The notes beneath the pieces were generated by a model. The model did no database searches, was not told the origin of the DNA, and worked only from the letters and a program-made list of their open reading frames with translations. A stretch of DNA of 24,313 nt from an uncultured Bacilli bacterium (lineage in GTDB: Bacteria; Bacillota_I; Bacilli_A; RF39; UBA660): the NCBI GenBank assembly GCA_910587535.1, contig CAJUKM010000007.1, positions 17,328 to 41,640 of the forward strand. Reading direction: 5' to 3'. Shown here in pieces: positions 8,161-15,681 of the stretch. The position numbers were made by a program, and so were the translations under genes. Numbering within the stretch: the stretch's first letter is position 1; every line of letters begins with the position of its first letter.

Positions 8161-9583
8161 AACGGCGTTAAAAAATCCGAATGTATTATTTTTCTCTATA
8201 TTCGGTTTATTGCTTGTGTCTTTGATGTGTATTCTTCCAATGTTGGGCGACGATTTGTTACATGGCAGTTTTGGTGTAGGAATTCATTTTATGGAAGACA
8301 TAAATGGTAGATATTTAGGTAATCTTTTTGGAATAAATCTTTCGAGTTCATTTTTGCTGCGCATACTGGTAAAGACAATAGTATTATTAGGTATAGTAAC
8401 TTTAATATATAAGTTGAGTTCTTCTAAAAAGTTATCCGTATTGTTGTTAAGTTTACTAGCTGTTTTATCGATGCCTAAAGAGATGTTTCGGCAGGTCATA
8501 CTCAATTCATCTGGATTTGGTAACTACGTAATTCCGACTTTTGGAATATTGTTAATAATATTTCTTCATTTTAAAAAACAAATTAAAAAGAATAATATCT
8601 ATTATTTATTGTTCTTCGGATTGGGAATTTTTAATTCGCTTTTTGTCGAACACGTCACTATATATAACGTATTGTTAAGTATTTATTTAGCAATGTATTC
8701 GTTTATTTTCGATAAAGACAAGAAAGGCTATTTTATAGCATATCTTACGGGTAGCATACTTGGTGGCATTTTGATGTTTTCTAATCCTATATATCTCAGT
8801 TCATTTAAGGGAGAAGACGACTATAGAAGTATTACTGGAATGCAAGATATGATAAGGAAATTCTGCTTAATAATAAACGAAGCATTTTTACAAAATAGAA
8901 TTTCAGTAATATCCACAATAATATGTGGATCTATTATCAGTTTTAATAGTAAGAAAAAGAATGTAATTTCTAAAATGTTAATTACATATCAAATGGTTTT
9001 TGGAACTTATTATGTATTAAAATTTTTAAATCCTAATTGGTTACTTTTTAAAGAGTACAACGACTATTTTGAAGCGATCATTACTACAGGTTATTTTATA
9101 AGTTTGATATGGACAACTCTTCTATGTGATATCGCAAGGGAGAAAAAATACCAACTCGTATTTACTATCGTAAGTTATGCTATTTTATTAGGACCACTTT
9201 TAGTCGTCAATCCTGTAGGACCTAGATGTTATATTCCGTCTTACATTCTTCTTTTAGCATTCTTAGTGAACAATATTTGTATTTTTGAGGGAAAAAAGTG
9301 GATCAGTATTCACAATCTCAACTATGTCACAGTGCCATCTATTGCAATACTTTTTATATTCTATTTTTCGATATATGGTGAAATCTATAAAGTCAGTAAA
9401 AATCGTTTGGATACTATTAAGTCTGCTATAGATAGTGGAGAAGAGAGTGTCGAGTTCGTAGAACTTCCTTATATGGAATATCTACACGGCGCAGAGATTT
9501 GTCCAGACTATAATGAGAAAGTTTATAGAATTTATTATAAAATAGATGACAGCATTCAATTTGTAAAAAGAAGTTGTCAATAG
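8144..9583 (+). CDS. Polytopic GT-C-like membrane protein, DUF6056-like
   Basis: A 479-residue protein with about eleven hydrophobic segments and a short C-terminal extracytoplasmic domain. The first outside loop carries GDDLLHG and then EDINGRYLGNLFG. Acidic pairs in this loop and a following NGRYL block are seen in DUF6056 and other GT-C-type transferases that use polyprenyl-phosphate sugars. A later NSSGFGNYVIPTFGIL block also fits that family. It probably transfers a sugar to the glycan outside the cell, but this is inference from topology and motifs. The start at 8144 is preferred because AGAGG lies 10 nt upstream; the ATG at 8135 has almost no spacing. It overlaps the preceding gene and is followed by a related-looking GtrII-type gene. 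Confidence 0.7.
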   Translation: MKERIKTALKNPNVLFFSIFGLLLVSLMCILPMLGDDLLHGSFGVGIHFMEDINGRYLGNLFGINLSSSFLLRILVKTIVLLGIVTLIYKLSSSKKLSVLLLSLLAVLSMPKEMFRQVILNSSGFGNYVIPTFGILLIIFLHFKKQIKKNNIYYLLFFGLGIFNSLFVEHVTIYNVLLSIYLAMYSFIFDKDKKGYFIAYLTGSILGGILMFSNPIYLSSFKGEDDYRSITGMQDMIRKFCLIINEAFLQNRISVISTIICGSIISFNSKKKNVISKMLITYQMVFGTYYVLKFLNPNWLLFKEYNDYFEAIITTGYFISLIWTTLLCDIAREKKYQLVFTIVSYAILLGPLLVVNPVGPRCYIPSYILLLAFLVNNICIFEGKKWISIHNLNYVTVPSIAILFIFYFSIYGEIYKVSKNRLDTIKSAIDSGEESVEFVELPYMEYLHGAEICPDYNEKVYRIYYKIDDSIQFVKRSCQ

Positions 9584-9598
9584 AGAGAAGGTACTAAT

Positions 9599-11188
9599 TT
9601 GAAAAGAAAAAAAATTATGTCGATTACAGAATTTTTAAAGGACTTTTTTAAAAAGCTAGACGCCAATGTCAAAGTGGCATTTATGACTGCTATGGCTTCT
9701 ACCTTTTTATGCCATATAGTTTATTTCATAAATAGATGGGCAAATGAGGATGACTTTCACGAAATAATGGGTCAATTAAACATGATAGGTTCTGGTAGAT
9801 GGATGCCGGGAACAATATTGAGCAGTAATTTTTTAGCACCTATAGTTTTGTTGGTCATTGCGATGGTGTTTTTGAGTTTAATAAGTGTGATGATAGTAGA
9901 TCTCTTTAAAGTTAAGAAGAAGACCTACGTTGCATTTATCGCTTTAATACTTACATCGTTTCCAGTACTAGCCTTAGGTTTTGGATACGGATTTATGGTC
10001 GAAAGATATGTTCTAGGAATGTTCTTTGCAGTTTTAGCAGTTTATTCGTGTTCTAAATATAAGTTTGGCATAATTCCGGGTTCGCTTGCGCTTGCCATTA
10101 CTATGGGATACTATCAATCATATATCGCGATAAGTATAAGTCTAATTATTTTGCATGTAATAGTCAGATTGTTAGAAAAATTCGACAATAAAGACAATAT
10201 CAAGTTCGTACTAAAATATTTGATTATGGGTGCTTGTGGCATAATATTATATATGCTAACAGTCCGACTAGTATGTCATTTTACCGGTGTTCCTTTACTC
10301 GATTATAAGGGAATAAATAACATGGGTTCTCTTCCTCCTTTGGATCAGTTTGTTCCTCTTTTAAAAAGAACGTATGAAGATTTCTTTAACTTCTATTTAG
10401 GACGGAAATTTTTGAGACCTTTGATATATGGAAGAATTTCTCAAATATTGCTCTTTTTAGTAAATATATTCTTAATAATCTATATTGCCTATAAACAAAA
10501 AGTTTATAAGAGGCCGCTAAACATGGCATTGTTATTCGTATTTCTAATTTTCTTGCCTTTAGGATTTAACATAGTAGATTTTATCGCATATGAATCCGAA
10601 ACTTCGTCTTTGAACATATATCAATTCGTTTTTGTATTCATATATCCATTTATTTTACAAGGGTTATTAGAAGACGGATTTTTCAAGAAGACTAAACAAA
10701 ATGAAGTTTTAAACATTACAAGTTGGATTGTGATAATTTGTGGAATAGCAATCTTATGGAGCAATTTTGTACTTACAAATATTTACTATTTAAAAGTTAA
10801 TGACTTCTATACTACTACTGTTCAACTTACAAATAGGGTATTTGATAGGATCGAACAGATGCCAAATTATGATGGATCAGTTCCTGTGATGGTTGGCAAT
10901 AAGAATGGCATATATATGGACCAAAGAGTATATAAAGATTATTATAAAGTTTTAACATACGATCAAGGTCTTTGGGATCAGTTTATAGGGTATGCTCCTA
11001 GACCTACTGGAACAGACTTTAAGTTTCATTATTTAGTAGAAAATATAATCGGCGTTCATCTTCCAAGTGTTACTCCAGAAAAGTTCGAAGAAATATATGA
11101 GTCAGAGGAATACGAAGAGATGGAAGCATGGCCACATAAAGACTCTCTAAAATATATAGATGATGTCTTAGTGGTTAAGATTTCTTAG
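9599..11188 (+). CDS. GtrII-type glucosyltransferase-domain membrane protein
   Basis: A 529-residue polytopic protein with about ten to eleven membrane segments and a C-terminal soluble domain of about 110 residues. The first extracytoplasmic loop holds WANEDDFHEIMGQLNMIGSG and RWMPG, matching the start of the glucosyltransferase GtrII family (PF14264), with acidic residues like those of GT-C enzymes. GtrII proteins transfer a sugar from a polyprenyl-phosphate carrier to a surface polymer. The start is TTG at 9599, preferred because AGAAGG lies 7 nt upstream; the first ATG would be at 9617. It follows the DUF6056-like gene by 15 nt, so this operon contains two successive GT-C-like enzymes. 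A GtrA-type flippase partner lies downstream at 12375. Confidence 0.78.
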   Translation: MKRKKIMSITEFLKDFFKKLDANVKVAFMTAMASTFLCHIVYFINRWANEDDFHEIMGQLNMIGSGRWMPGTILSSNFLAPIVLLVIAMVFLSLISVMIVDLFKVKKKTYVAFIALILTSFPVLALGFGYGFMVERYVLGMFFAVLAVYSCSKYKFGIIPGSLALAITMGYYQSYIAISISLIILHVIVRLLEKFDNKDNIKFVLKYLIMGACGIILYMLTVRLVCHFTGVPLLDYKGINNMGSLPPLDQFVPLLKRTYEDFFNFYLGRKFLRPLIYGRISQILLFLVNIFLIIYIAYKQKVYKRPLNMALLFVFLIFLPLGFNIVDFIAYESETSSLNIYQFVFVFIYPFILQGLLEDGFFKKTKQNEVLNITSWIVIICGIAILWSNFVLTNIYYLKVNDFYTTTVQLTNRVFDRIEQMPNYDGSVPVMVGNKNGIYMDQRVYKDYYKVLTYDQGLWDQFIGYAPRPTGTDFKFHYLVENIIGVHLPSVTPEKFEEIYESEEYEEMEAWPHKDSLKYIDDVLVVKIS

Positions 11189-11203
11189 AAAGAGGTATAG
11201 TAT

Positions 11204-12307
11204 ATGATTAAAGTAATGAGTGTCTTTGGAACGAGACCTGAAGCGATAAAGATGGCTCCACTCGTAAAAGAGTTAGAAAGCAGAAAAGAAATCGAGAGCA
11301 TAGTGTGTGTTACAGCTCAACATAGAGAGATGTTAGATCAAGTATTGAAAGTATTCGATATAAAACCTCAATACGATCTCAACATCATGAAGCAAGGACA
11401 GACATTGGGCGACGTTACGACGAGAGCTTTAACTGGATTAGAAGAAGTTATAAAGAAAGAGAAACCGGATATAGTTTTAGTCCATGGTGATACGACGACT
11501 TCCTTTGCAGGTGCTCTAGCAGCTTTCTATAATCAAGTTGCTATCGGGCATGTCGAAGCAGGACTTAGAACAGATGATAAGTATTCACCATTTCCCGAAG
11601 AGATGAATAGGCAGATGGTGGATCGTCTCAGTGATATGTTCTTTGCTCCGACAAATTTAAGTAAAGAAAATCTTTTGCGAGAAAATGTAGATGAAGGAAA
11701 AATATATATTACAGGAAATACAGTAATAGATGCGATGTCTACGACAGTCGATAAAGATTACAAACACGAAGAATTAAATTGGATCGATGATGGTGAGCGA
11801 ATGATATTGTTAACTGCTCATAGAAGAGAGAATTTAGGCGATCCGATGCGAAACATATTTAAGGGGATCAAACGTGCAATCGACGAATTTCCTGATGTAA
11901 AAGTCATATATCCAATACATCTCAATCCAAAAGTTCGCGAGGTTGCAAATGAAGTATTCGGAGAATATTCACGAGTAAGATTGATAGAGCCTTTGGATGT
12001 CTTCGACTTTCACAATTTCCAAAATAAAGCTTATATTATTTTAACTGACAGTGGAGGAATCCAAGAGGAAGCCCCTAGTCTAGGTAAACCCGTTTTGGTA
12101 CTTCGCAATACGACTGAAAGGCCTGAGGGAATAGAAGCTGGTACTCTAAAGTTAGTCGGTACAGACGAAGAAACCATATATGAAGAGACTAAAAAACTTT
12201 TGGCCGATAAAGAGTTATATGAAACTATGAGTAAGGCTTCTAATCCATATGGTGATGGAAAAGCTAGTCAAAGAATAGTAGACGCAATCATAGATTATTT
12301 TTCTTAA
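11204..12307 (+). CDS. wecB: UDP-N-acetylglucosamine 2-epimerase (non-hydrolysing)
   Basis: A 367-residue enzyme that interconverts UDP-GlcNAc and UDP-ManNAc. All main family blocks are visible: FGTRPEAIKMAPLV at the N-terminus, TAQHREMLDQV, VHGDTTTSFAGALAAFYN followed by GHVEAGLRT, SPFPEEMNRQ, TAHRRENLG (the catalytic His-Arg region), and SDSGGIQEEAPSLGKPVLV followed by RNTTERPEG, which binds the nucleotide. Length is as expected for WecB/MnaA. It is cytoplasmic and would supply ManNAc for the glycan. No UDP-ManNAc dehydrogenase (WecC) or TagA-type ManNAc transferase is seen in the window. Ribosome binding site AAAGAGG; last gene before a strong terminator. In Gram-positives the gene is usually called mnaA. 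Confidence 0.95.
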   Translation: MIKVMSVFGTRPEAIKMAPLVKELESRKEIESIVCVTAQHREMLDQVLKVFDIKPQYDLNIMKQGQTLGDVTTRALTGLEEVIKKEKPDIVLVHGDTTTSFAGALAAFYNQVAIGHVEAGLRTDDKYSPFPEEMNRQMVDRLSDMFFAPTNLSKENLLRENVDEGKIYITGNTVIDAMSTTVDKDYKHEELNWIDDGERMILLTAHRRENLGDPMRNIFKGIKRAIDEFPDVKVIYPIHLNPKVREVANEVFGEYSRVRLIEPLDVFDFHNFQNKAYIILTDSGGIQEEAPSLGKPVLVLRNTTERPEGIEAGTLKLVGTDEETIYEETKKLLADKELYETMSKASNPYGDGKASQRIVDAIIDYFS

Positions 12308-12308
12308 G

Positions 12309-12338
12309 ATGGACACTAGCTGTCCATTTTACTTTTTT
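12309..12338 (+). terminator. Rho-independent terminator of the glycan operon
   Basis: A perfect seven-base stem ATGGACA / TGTCCAT with loop CTAGC, followed by TTTTACTTTTTT. It closes the unit that ends with the UDP-GlcNAc 2-epimerase gene. Confidence 0.85.
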
Positions 12339-12356
12339 AAGCGAATGTGATATCAT
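12328..12356 (+). promoter_or_regulatory. Promoter of gtrA-like gene
   Basis: TTTACT, 17 bp, TATCAT with an extended TGA just before the -10. The -35 lies in the T-run of the preceding terminator. GAGGT follows before the ATG at 12375. Confidence 0.5.
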
Positions 12357-12374
12357 CTTTTTGAGGTAGTTATA

Positions 12375-12800
12375 ATGAAGAAGATAGTGGATTTATATAA
12401 GAAATATGAAGAGATAATAAACTATATAATCGTGGGGGTTGCAACGACAGTAGTCAGTTTGGGAAGTTACTATTTGTGCGTATTGACAGTCTTCGATCCA
12501 GACAATGCAATTTTATTGCAAATCGCTAATATCATTTCGTGGGTTCTGGCGGTAACTTTTGCCTTTTGGGCTAATAGAAAATATGTATTTAAAAGTAAGA
12601 ATCCCAAAATTTTAGATGAGGCTACTAAATTCTATGGTGCACGAGTTTTGACACTACTAATCGATATGGGCATGATGTTTTTAACAGTTACAGTTTTACA
12701 CTGGGACGATAAAATTATGAAGATATTATCTCAAGTCGTCATTTTAATATTGAACTACATTATAAGTAAATTTTTAGTGTTTATAAAAAAAGATAATTGA
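12375..12800 (+). CDS. GtrA-family membrane protein (putative polyprenyl-phosphate-sugar flippase)
   Basis: A 141-residue protein with four transmembrane helices in the pattern of the GtrA family (PF04138): YIIVGVATTVVSLGSYYL in the first, a second helix ending FAFWANRKYVFKSKN (the conserved FxxNRxxVF signature), FYGARVLTLLIDMGMMFL in the third and LNYIISKFLVF at the end. GtrA proteins are thought to flip polyprenyl-phosphate-linked hexose to the outer face of the membrane, where a GtrII/GT-C enzyme uses it. The GtrII-type and DUF6056-like proteins upstream are candidate users. No GtrB-type (Dpm1-like) synthase for the lipid-linked sugar is found nearby. The gene is monocistronic: its own promoter, and terminators on both sides. 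Start set by GAGGT, 7 nt upstream. Confidence 0.9.
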   Translation: MKKIVDLYKKYEEIINYIIVGVATTVVSLGSYYLCVLTVFDPDNAILLQIANIISWVLAVTFAFWANRKYVFKSKNPKILDEATKFYGARVLTLLIDMGMMFLTVTVLHWDDKIMKILSQVVILILNYIISKFLVFIKKDN

Positions 12801-12802
12801 TG

Positions 12803-12826
12803 AAAAGACAGCCGTTGCTGTCTTTT
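12803..12826 (+). terminator. Strong hairpin terminator after gtrA-like gene
   Basis: Perfect ten-base stem AAAAGACAGC / GCTGTCTTTT with a CGTT loop. The arms contain A and T tracts on the outer side, so it could act in both directions. It begins right after the stop codon. Confidence 0.85.
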
Positions 12827-12853
12827 ATAGTGTTGAAAAAAGTGTGTTATGAT
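12825..12853 (+). promoter_or_regulatory. Probable promoter of the third glycosyltransferase unit
   Basis: TATGAT with an extended TGT just before it (12845-12853) and a weak TTATAG 17 bp upstream. An alternative reading is TTGAAA (12833-12838), 17 bp, TATTCT. One of these should drive the gene at 12892; the data cannot separate them. Confidence 0.4.
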
Positions 12854-12891
12854 GTTATTCTTATTATAGTAATTATAAATAAGGAGAATCT

Positions 12892-14163
12892 ATGAAAGAT
12901 AAGATCAGCAAGTTGGTAAACGTCTATAGAAAACATGGATTTATAGGTTTTATAAAAAAGTGTTATGTGTATGTCGTTGCCAACTATATAGATAAAATCA
13001 GTTTTGAAGTTTTTTTCAAAAAAAAGAAGTATAGAAAAATTATAAGAGAAATATTACAGAGTGCCAATGCGGAAAGAGTAATCCTTTGGCGAAGTAGCTT
13101 CGGATATGAGCATCCTCTATGGCAAAGACCTCAACATATTTTGAACAATCTGAGAAAGCAGAAATGCTTAGTTTTCTATGAAGTAACGACGATGACAGAT
13201 AAGGTCAAAACTCTAAAAAAGGAAGAGGATAATTTATATCTTTTCAACTATAACAACGCCTCTCTCAATAAAATACTCATGGAAGAGCTCGATAATTTTG
13301 ATAAGCCAAAATATATACAACTCTATTGTACCGATTGGAAACTGACAATACCTAATATCGAAAGCTATCTCTCTAGAGGTTTTAAATTTATCTATGAGTA
13401 TATCGACGATCTCAGTCCGGAATTATCTGGTACAAAAGAATTGCCTAAAGCGATTTCTGATAAGTATAACTATGTAATGAAAAATGAGGACGTCTATATA
13501 GTAGTATCTGCAAGAAAGCTAGAAGAGGATGTACATAAAAAAAGAGGAACTAAGAATGTCGTCTACTCCACAAATGGAGTCGATTATGCCCACTTCGAAA
13601 CGTATGACTATGATTTCAAGTTCGAGCTAGAATATCAAGCTATATTAGATAAGAAAAAACCGATTGTAATGTATTATGGAGCGATTGCTAAATGGTTCGA
13701 TTATGAACTGATAAAAAAAATAGATGCACTAGGAAAATACAGCATTGTCTTATTCGGAATTAAGTACGACGACTCTTATGACGCCAGCGGAATTGGTGAA
13801 TTAGAAAACGTTTATTTTATGGGATCTAGAGATTATAAGGTATTAAAAAACTATGCCAAAGAAGCCTCGATTTTGACTATACCATTCAAGATTAACAGCA
13901 TAACGGAGGCTACTAGTCCTGTTAAGATATTTGAATATATGGCTTTACACAAACCTATAGTTATAACAGATTTAAACGAGTGTAGACAATATGAAAGTGT
14001 GCTAATCGGACACGACCATGATGAATTTATCGCGTTACTAGATAAAGCGTTAAAAAAGAAAAATGATAAAAAATATATCGAGTTATTGGATAAGGAAGCT
14101 AGAGAAAATGATTGGTCATTTAAAGCTCAGGCCATTCTCGATTTAATTAAAAAGGATGAGTGA
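12892..14163 (+). CDS. Glycosyltransferase (paralog of the one at 6874)
   Basis: A 423-residue GT-B transferase. It shares its whole layout with the 6874 protein: a basic N-terminus, RSSFGYEHPLWQRPQHIL (about residues 67-84), LYEYIDDLSPE-like and STNGVDYAHFE blocks, YYGAIAKWFDYELIKK (about 262-277) opening the donor domain, and SPVKIFEYMALHKPIVITD (about 347-365) followed by NECRQYESV. Cytoplasmic, presumably adding a sugar to a lipid-linked glycan. It has its own promoter region and AAGGAG ribosome binding site, and it overlaps the next gene by its stop codon, forming a two-gene unit with the nucleotidylyltransferase. The donor may thus be the nucleotide sugar derived from that enzyme, but this is only contextual. 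Confidence 0.85.
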   Translation: MKDKISKLVNVYRKHGFIGFIKKCYVYVVANYIDKISFEVFFKKKKYRKIIREILQSANAERVILWRSSFGYEHPLWQRPQHILNNLRKQKCLVFYEVTTMTDKVKTLKKEEDNLYLFNYNNASLNKILMEELDNFDKPKYIQLYCTDWKLTIPNIESYLSRGFKFIYEYIDDLSPELSGTKELPKAISDKYNYVMKNEDVYIVVSARKLEEDVHKKRGTKNVVYSTNGVDYAHFETYDYDFKFELEYQAILDKKKPIVMYYGAIAKWFDYELIKKIDALGKYSIVLFGIKYDDSYDASGIGELENVYFMGSRDYKVLKNYAKEASILTIPFKINSITEATSPVKIFEYMALHKPIVITDLNECRQYESVLIGHDHDEFIALLDKALKKKNDKKYIELLDKEARENDWSFKAQAILDLIKKDE

Positions 14164-14165
14164 TT

Positions 14166-14900
14166 ATGAAAGGAATAATATTAGCTGCTGGAAAGGGTAC
14201 TAGATTATATCCACTTACCAAAGCAGTCCCAAAAGTACTTTTGCCAGTTTATGATAGACCTATGATTTACTTTGCTCTCGAATTTATGAAGAAGGCAGAC
14301 ATTAGTGAAGTAGTCATAGTGGTTTCTAAGGAGAACCGAAATATTATCGAAGAGGCTTTGGGTGACGGGTCAGAATTCGGCCTCTCTATCGAATACATTG
14401 TTCAAGAATATGTAAATGGAACGGCAGGAGCAGTTATAGAGACTATAGATTTTATCAAAGATCAAGATATATTATTATATTATGCCGATAATATCTTATT
14501 GGATGGGGGGATGAATAGCACTATTAAAAAATGTCTTGAGAATGTGGCAAATGGAGTAGCAACTCTTCTTACGATGGCAGTCGATAACCCTGAAAAATAT
14601 GGAGTTATCGAAGTCGATGAAAAAGCAAATATTAAATCGATCGAAGAAAAGCCAGAGTATCCTAAAAGCAATCTTATCTCGACTGGAATTTACTTTTTTC
14701 CGAACGATCTAACTAAAAAATTAGATGGGCTAGAATTGTCTATTCGTGGCGAATATGAAATGACTGACGTAGTAAAAAAATATTTAAACGAAGGCAGGCT
14801 TAAGGCTTCTAAATTATCGGATAATACTTCATGGTATGATGCAGGCAATTTTGATAGCCTCTTAGAAGCAGGAAATAAGCTAAAAAACGAATTTCGATAA
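14166..14900 (+). CDS. Sugar-1-phosphate nucleotidylyltransferase (RmlA-like, short form)
   Basis: A 244-residue enzyme that joins a sugar 1-phosphate to NTP; closest by eye to glucose-1-phosphate thymidylyltransferase. It has KGIILAAGKGTRLYPLTKAV with PKVLLPVYDRPMI following (nucleotide-binding loop and catalytic Lys region), FGLSIEYIVQE, NGTAGAVIETIDF, YADNI in place of the usual GDN metal site, NPEKYGVIEVDE, IEEKPEYPKSN, STGIYFF, RGEYEMTDVVKKYL and WYDAGNFDSLLEA. It is shorter than classical RmlA (about 290 residues), lacking the C-terminal helical extension. No rmlB, rmlC or rmlD is present, so the product may be dTDP-glucose or UDP-glucose itself. ATG 14166 is preferred (AAAGGA 9 nt upstream); GTG 14160, overlapping the previous stop, is the alternative. 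Confidence 0.85.
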   Translation: MKGIILAAGKGTRLYPLTKAVPKVLLPVYDRPMIYFALEFMKKADISEVVIVVSKENRNIIEEALGDGSEFGLSIEYIVQEYVNGTAGAVIETIDFIKDQDILLYYADNILLDGGMNSTIKKCLENVANGVATLLTMAVDNPEKYGVIEVDEKANIKSIEEKPEYPKSNLISTGIYFFPNDLTKKLDGLELSIRGEYEMTDVVKKYLNEGRLKASKLSDNTSWYDAGNFDSLLEAGNKLKNEFR

Positions 14901-14901
14901 T

Positions 14902-14930
14902 TTGACATATAAAGCGAAGTATAGTATAAA
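14902..14930 (+). promoter_or_regulatory. Consensus sigma-A promoter of the cyclophilin gene
   Basis: TTGACA, 17 bp, TATAAA, close to ideal. It lies right after the nucleotidylyltransferase stop codon, and no terminator separates the two genes. Confidence 0.85.
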
Positions 14931-14959
14931 TAGATATGGAAAGTCGCGGTGTAAATTTA

Positions 14960-15544
14960 ATGAAGAGAAAAATACTACTTGTAATTTTTATGTTCGTTAT
15001 GATTGTAACTATGAACTCATGTGGAAAGGATGATGAGAATTTGAAGGGTACTATCAATGTAGAAATAACAATTAAAGATAAAGGTGTCATAAAGGCAGAA
15101 TTGGATGCAGATGTTGCTCCTATTACTGTAACAAATTTTGTCGAACTAGCAGATAAGGGCTTTTACGATGGCTTAACATTTCATAGAGTTATAAATGGAT
15201 TTATGATTCAAGGTGGAGATCCTGAGGGAAATGGAATGGGTGGTTCCGACAAAACTATCAAGGGTGAGTTTTCTTCTAATGGAGTGGGCAATTCTATAAA
15301 GCATAATAGAGGGACGATATCTATGGCAAGATCAAAAGATCCCGATAGTGCCAGTTCACAATTTTTTATAGTTCATCAGGATAGCAACTTTTTAGATGGA
15401 GAATATGCAGGCTTTGGACACGTAACAGAAGGTATGGATATAGTCGATGAAATAGCGACTAAGACTCCTGTAGTCGACTCCGACAGTGGGTATGTTCTTC
15501 CTGAGGATAGAAGCATAATCGAAACGATTAAAGTTATAAGATAG
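14960..15544 (+). CDS. Cyclophilin-type peptidyl-prolyl isomerase, lipoprotein
   Basis: A 194-residue exported foldase. The N-terminus is a lipoprotein-type signal: MKRK, a hydrophobic core and MNSC as a somewhat degenerate lipobox with Cys at residue 21. The cyclophilin domain follows at about residues 40-190, with FHRVINGFMIQGGDPEG (catalytic Arg, Phe and Gln), GTISMARSKDPDSASSQFFI (Ala/Gln/Phe of the active site) and FLDGEYAGFGHVTEG. It should catalyse prolyl cis-trans isomerisation on the outer face of the membrane, alongside PrsA encoded at the other end of the window. ATG 14960 gives a standard signal peptide and has GGTG 8 nt upstream. The in-frame ATG at 14936 would add eight residues and could only be used as a leaderless start, since it lies at the predicted transcription start. 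Confidence 0.9.
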   Translation: MKRKILLVIFMFVMIVTMNSCGKDDENLKGTINVEITIKDKGVIKAELDADVAPITVTNFVELADKGFYDGLTFHRVINGFMIQGGDPEGNGMGGSDKTIKGEFSSNGVGNSIKHNRGTISMARSKDPDSASSQFFIVHQDSNFLDGEYAGFGHVTEGMDIVDEIATKTPVVDSDSGYVLPEDRSIIETIKVIR

Positions 15545-15562
15545 ACCAGAAAGGTCTTTTTT
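15543..15562 (+). terminator. Short terminator overlapping the cyclophilin stop codon
   Basis: Stem AGACC / GGTCT with loop AGAAA followed by TTTTT. The stem is only five bases but it is placed directly at the TAG stop, as with other genes here. Confidence 0.6.
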
Positions 15563-15615
15563 AATGTTTAAAAATATACTTTTAATCCATAATAATATAG
15601 AAAACAGTCACATTA

Positions 15616-15642
15616 TTAGCACTCTTTGTTGACAAGTGCTAA
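15616..15642 (+). promoter_or_regulatory. CIRCE operator (HrcA binding site)
   Basis: TTAGCACTC, 9 bases, AAGTGCTAA: the CIRCE inverted repeat with a single deviation (A for G at the first base of the right arm). The dyad extends outward by three further bases on each side (ATTATTAGCACT and AGTGCTAATAAT). It overlaps the -35 of the hsp20 promoter, so binding of HrcA should block transcription until heat stress. Confidence 0.9.
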
Positions 15643-15657
15643 TAATGGTGTTATTAT
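15629..15657 (+). promoter_or_regulatory. Heat-shock promoter of hsp20
   Basis: TTGACA, 17 bp, TATTAT. The -35 lies inside the CIRCE spacer and right arm, which fits classical HrcA repression. Confidence 0.75.
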
Positions 15658-15681
15658 TATATCAGAAAGGCGATGAAAAAT

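Noticed and set aside
14809..15090. 93-codon open frame on the minus strand
   Set aside because: It covers the end of the nucleotidylyltransferase, the TTGACA/TATAAA promoter and the cyclophilin signal peptide on the other strand, has no family resemblance and is an antisense shadow.
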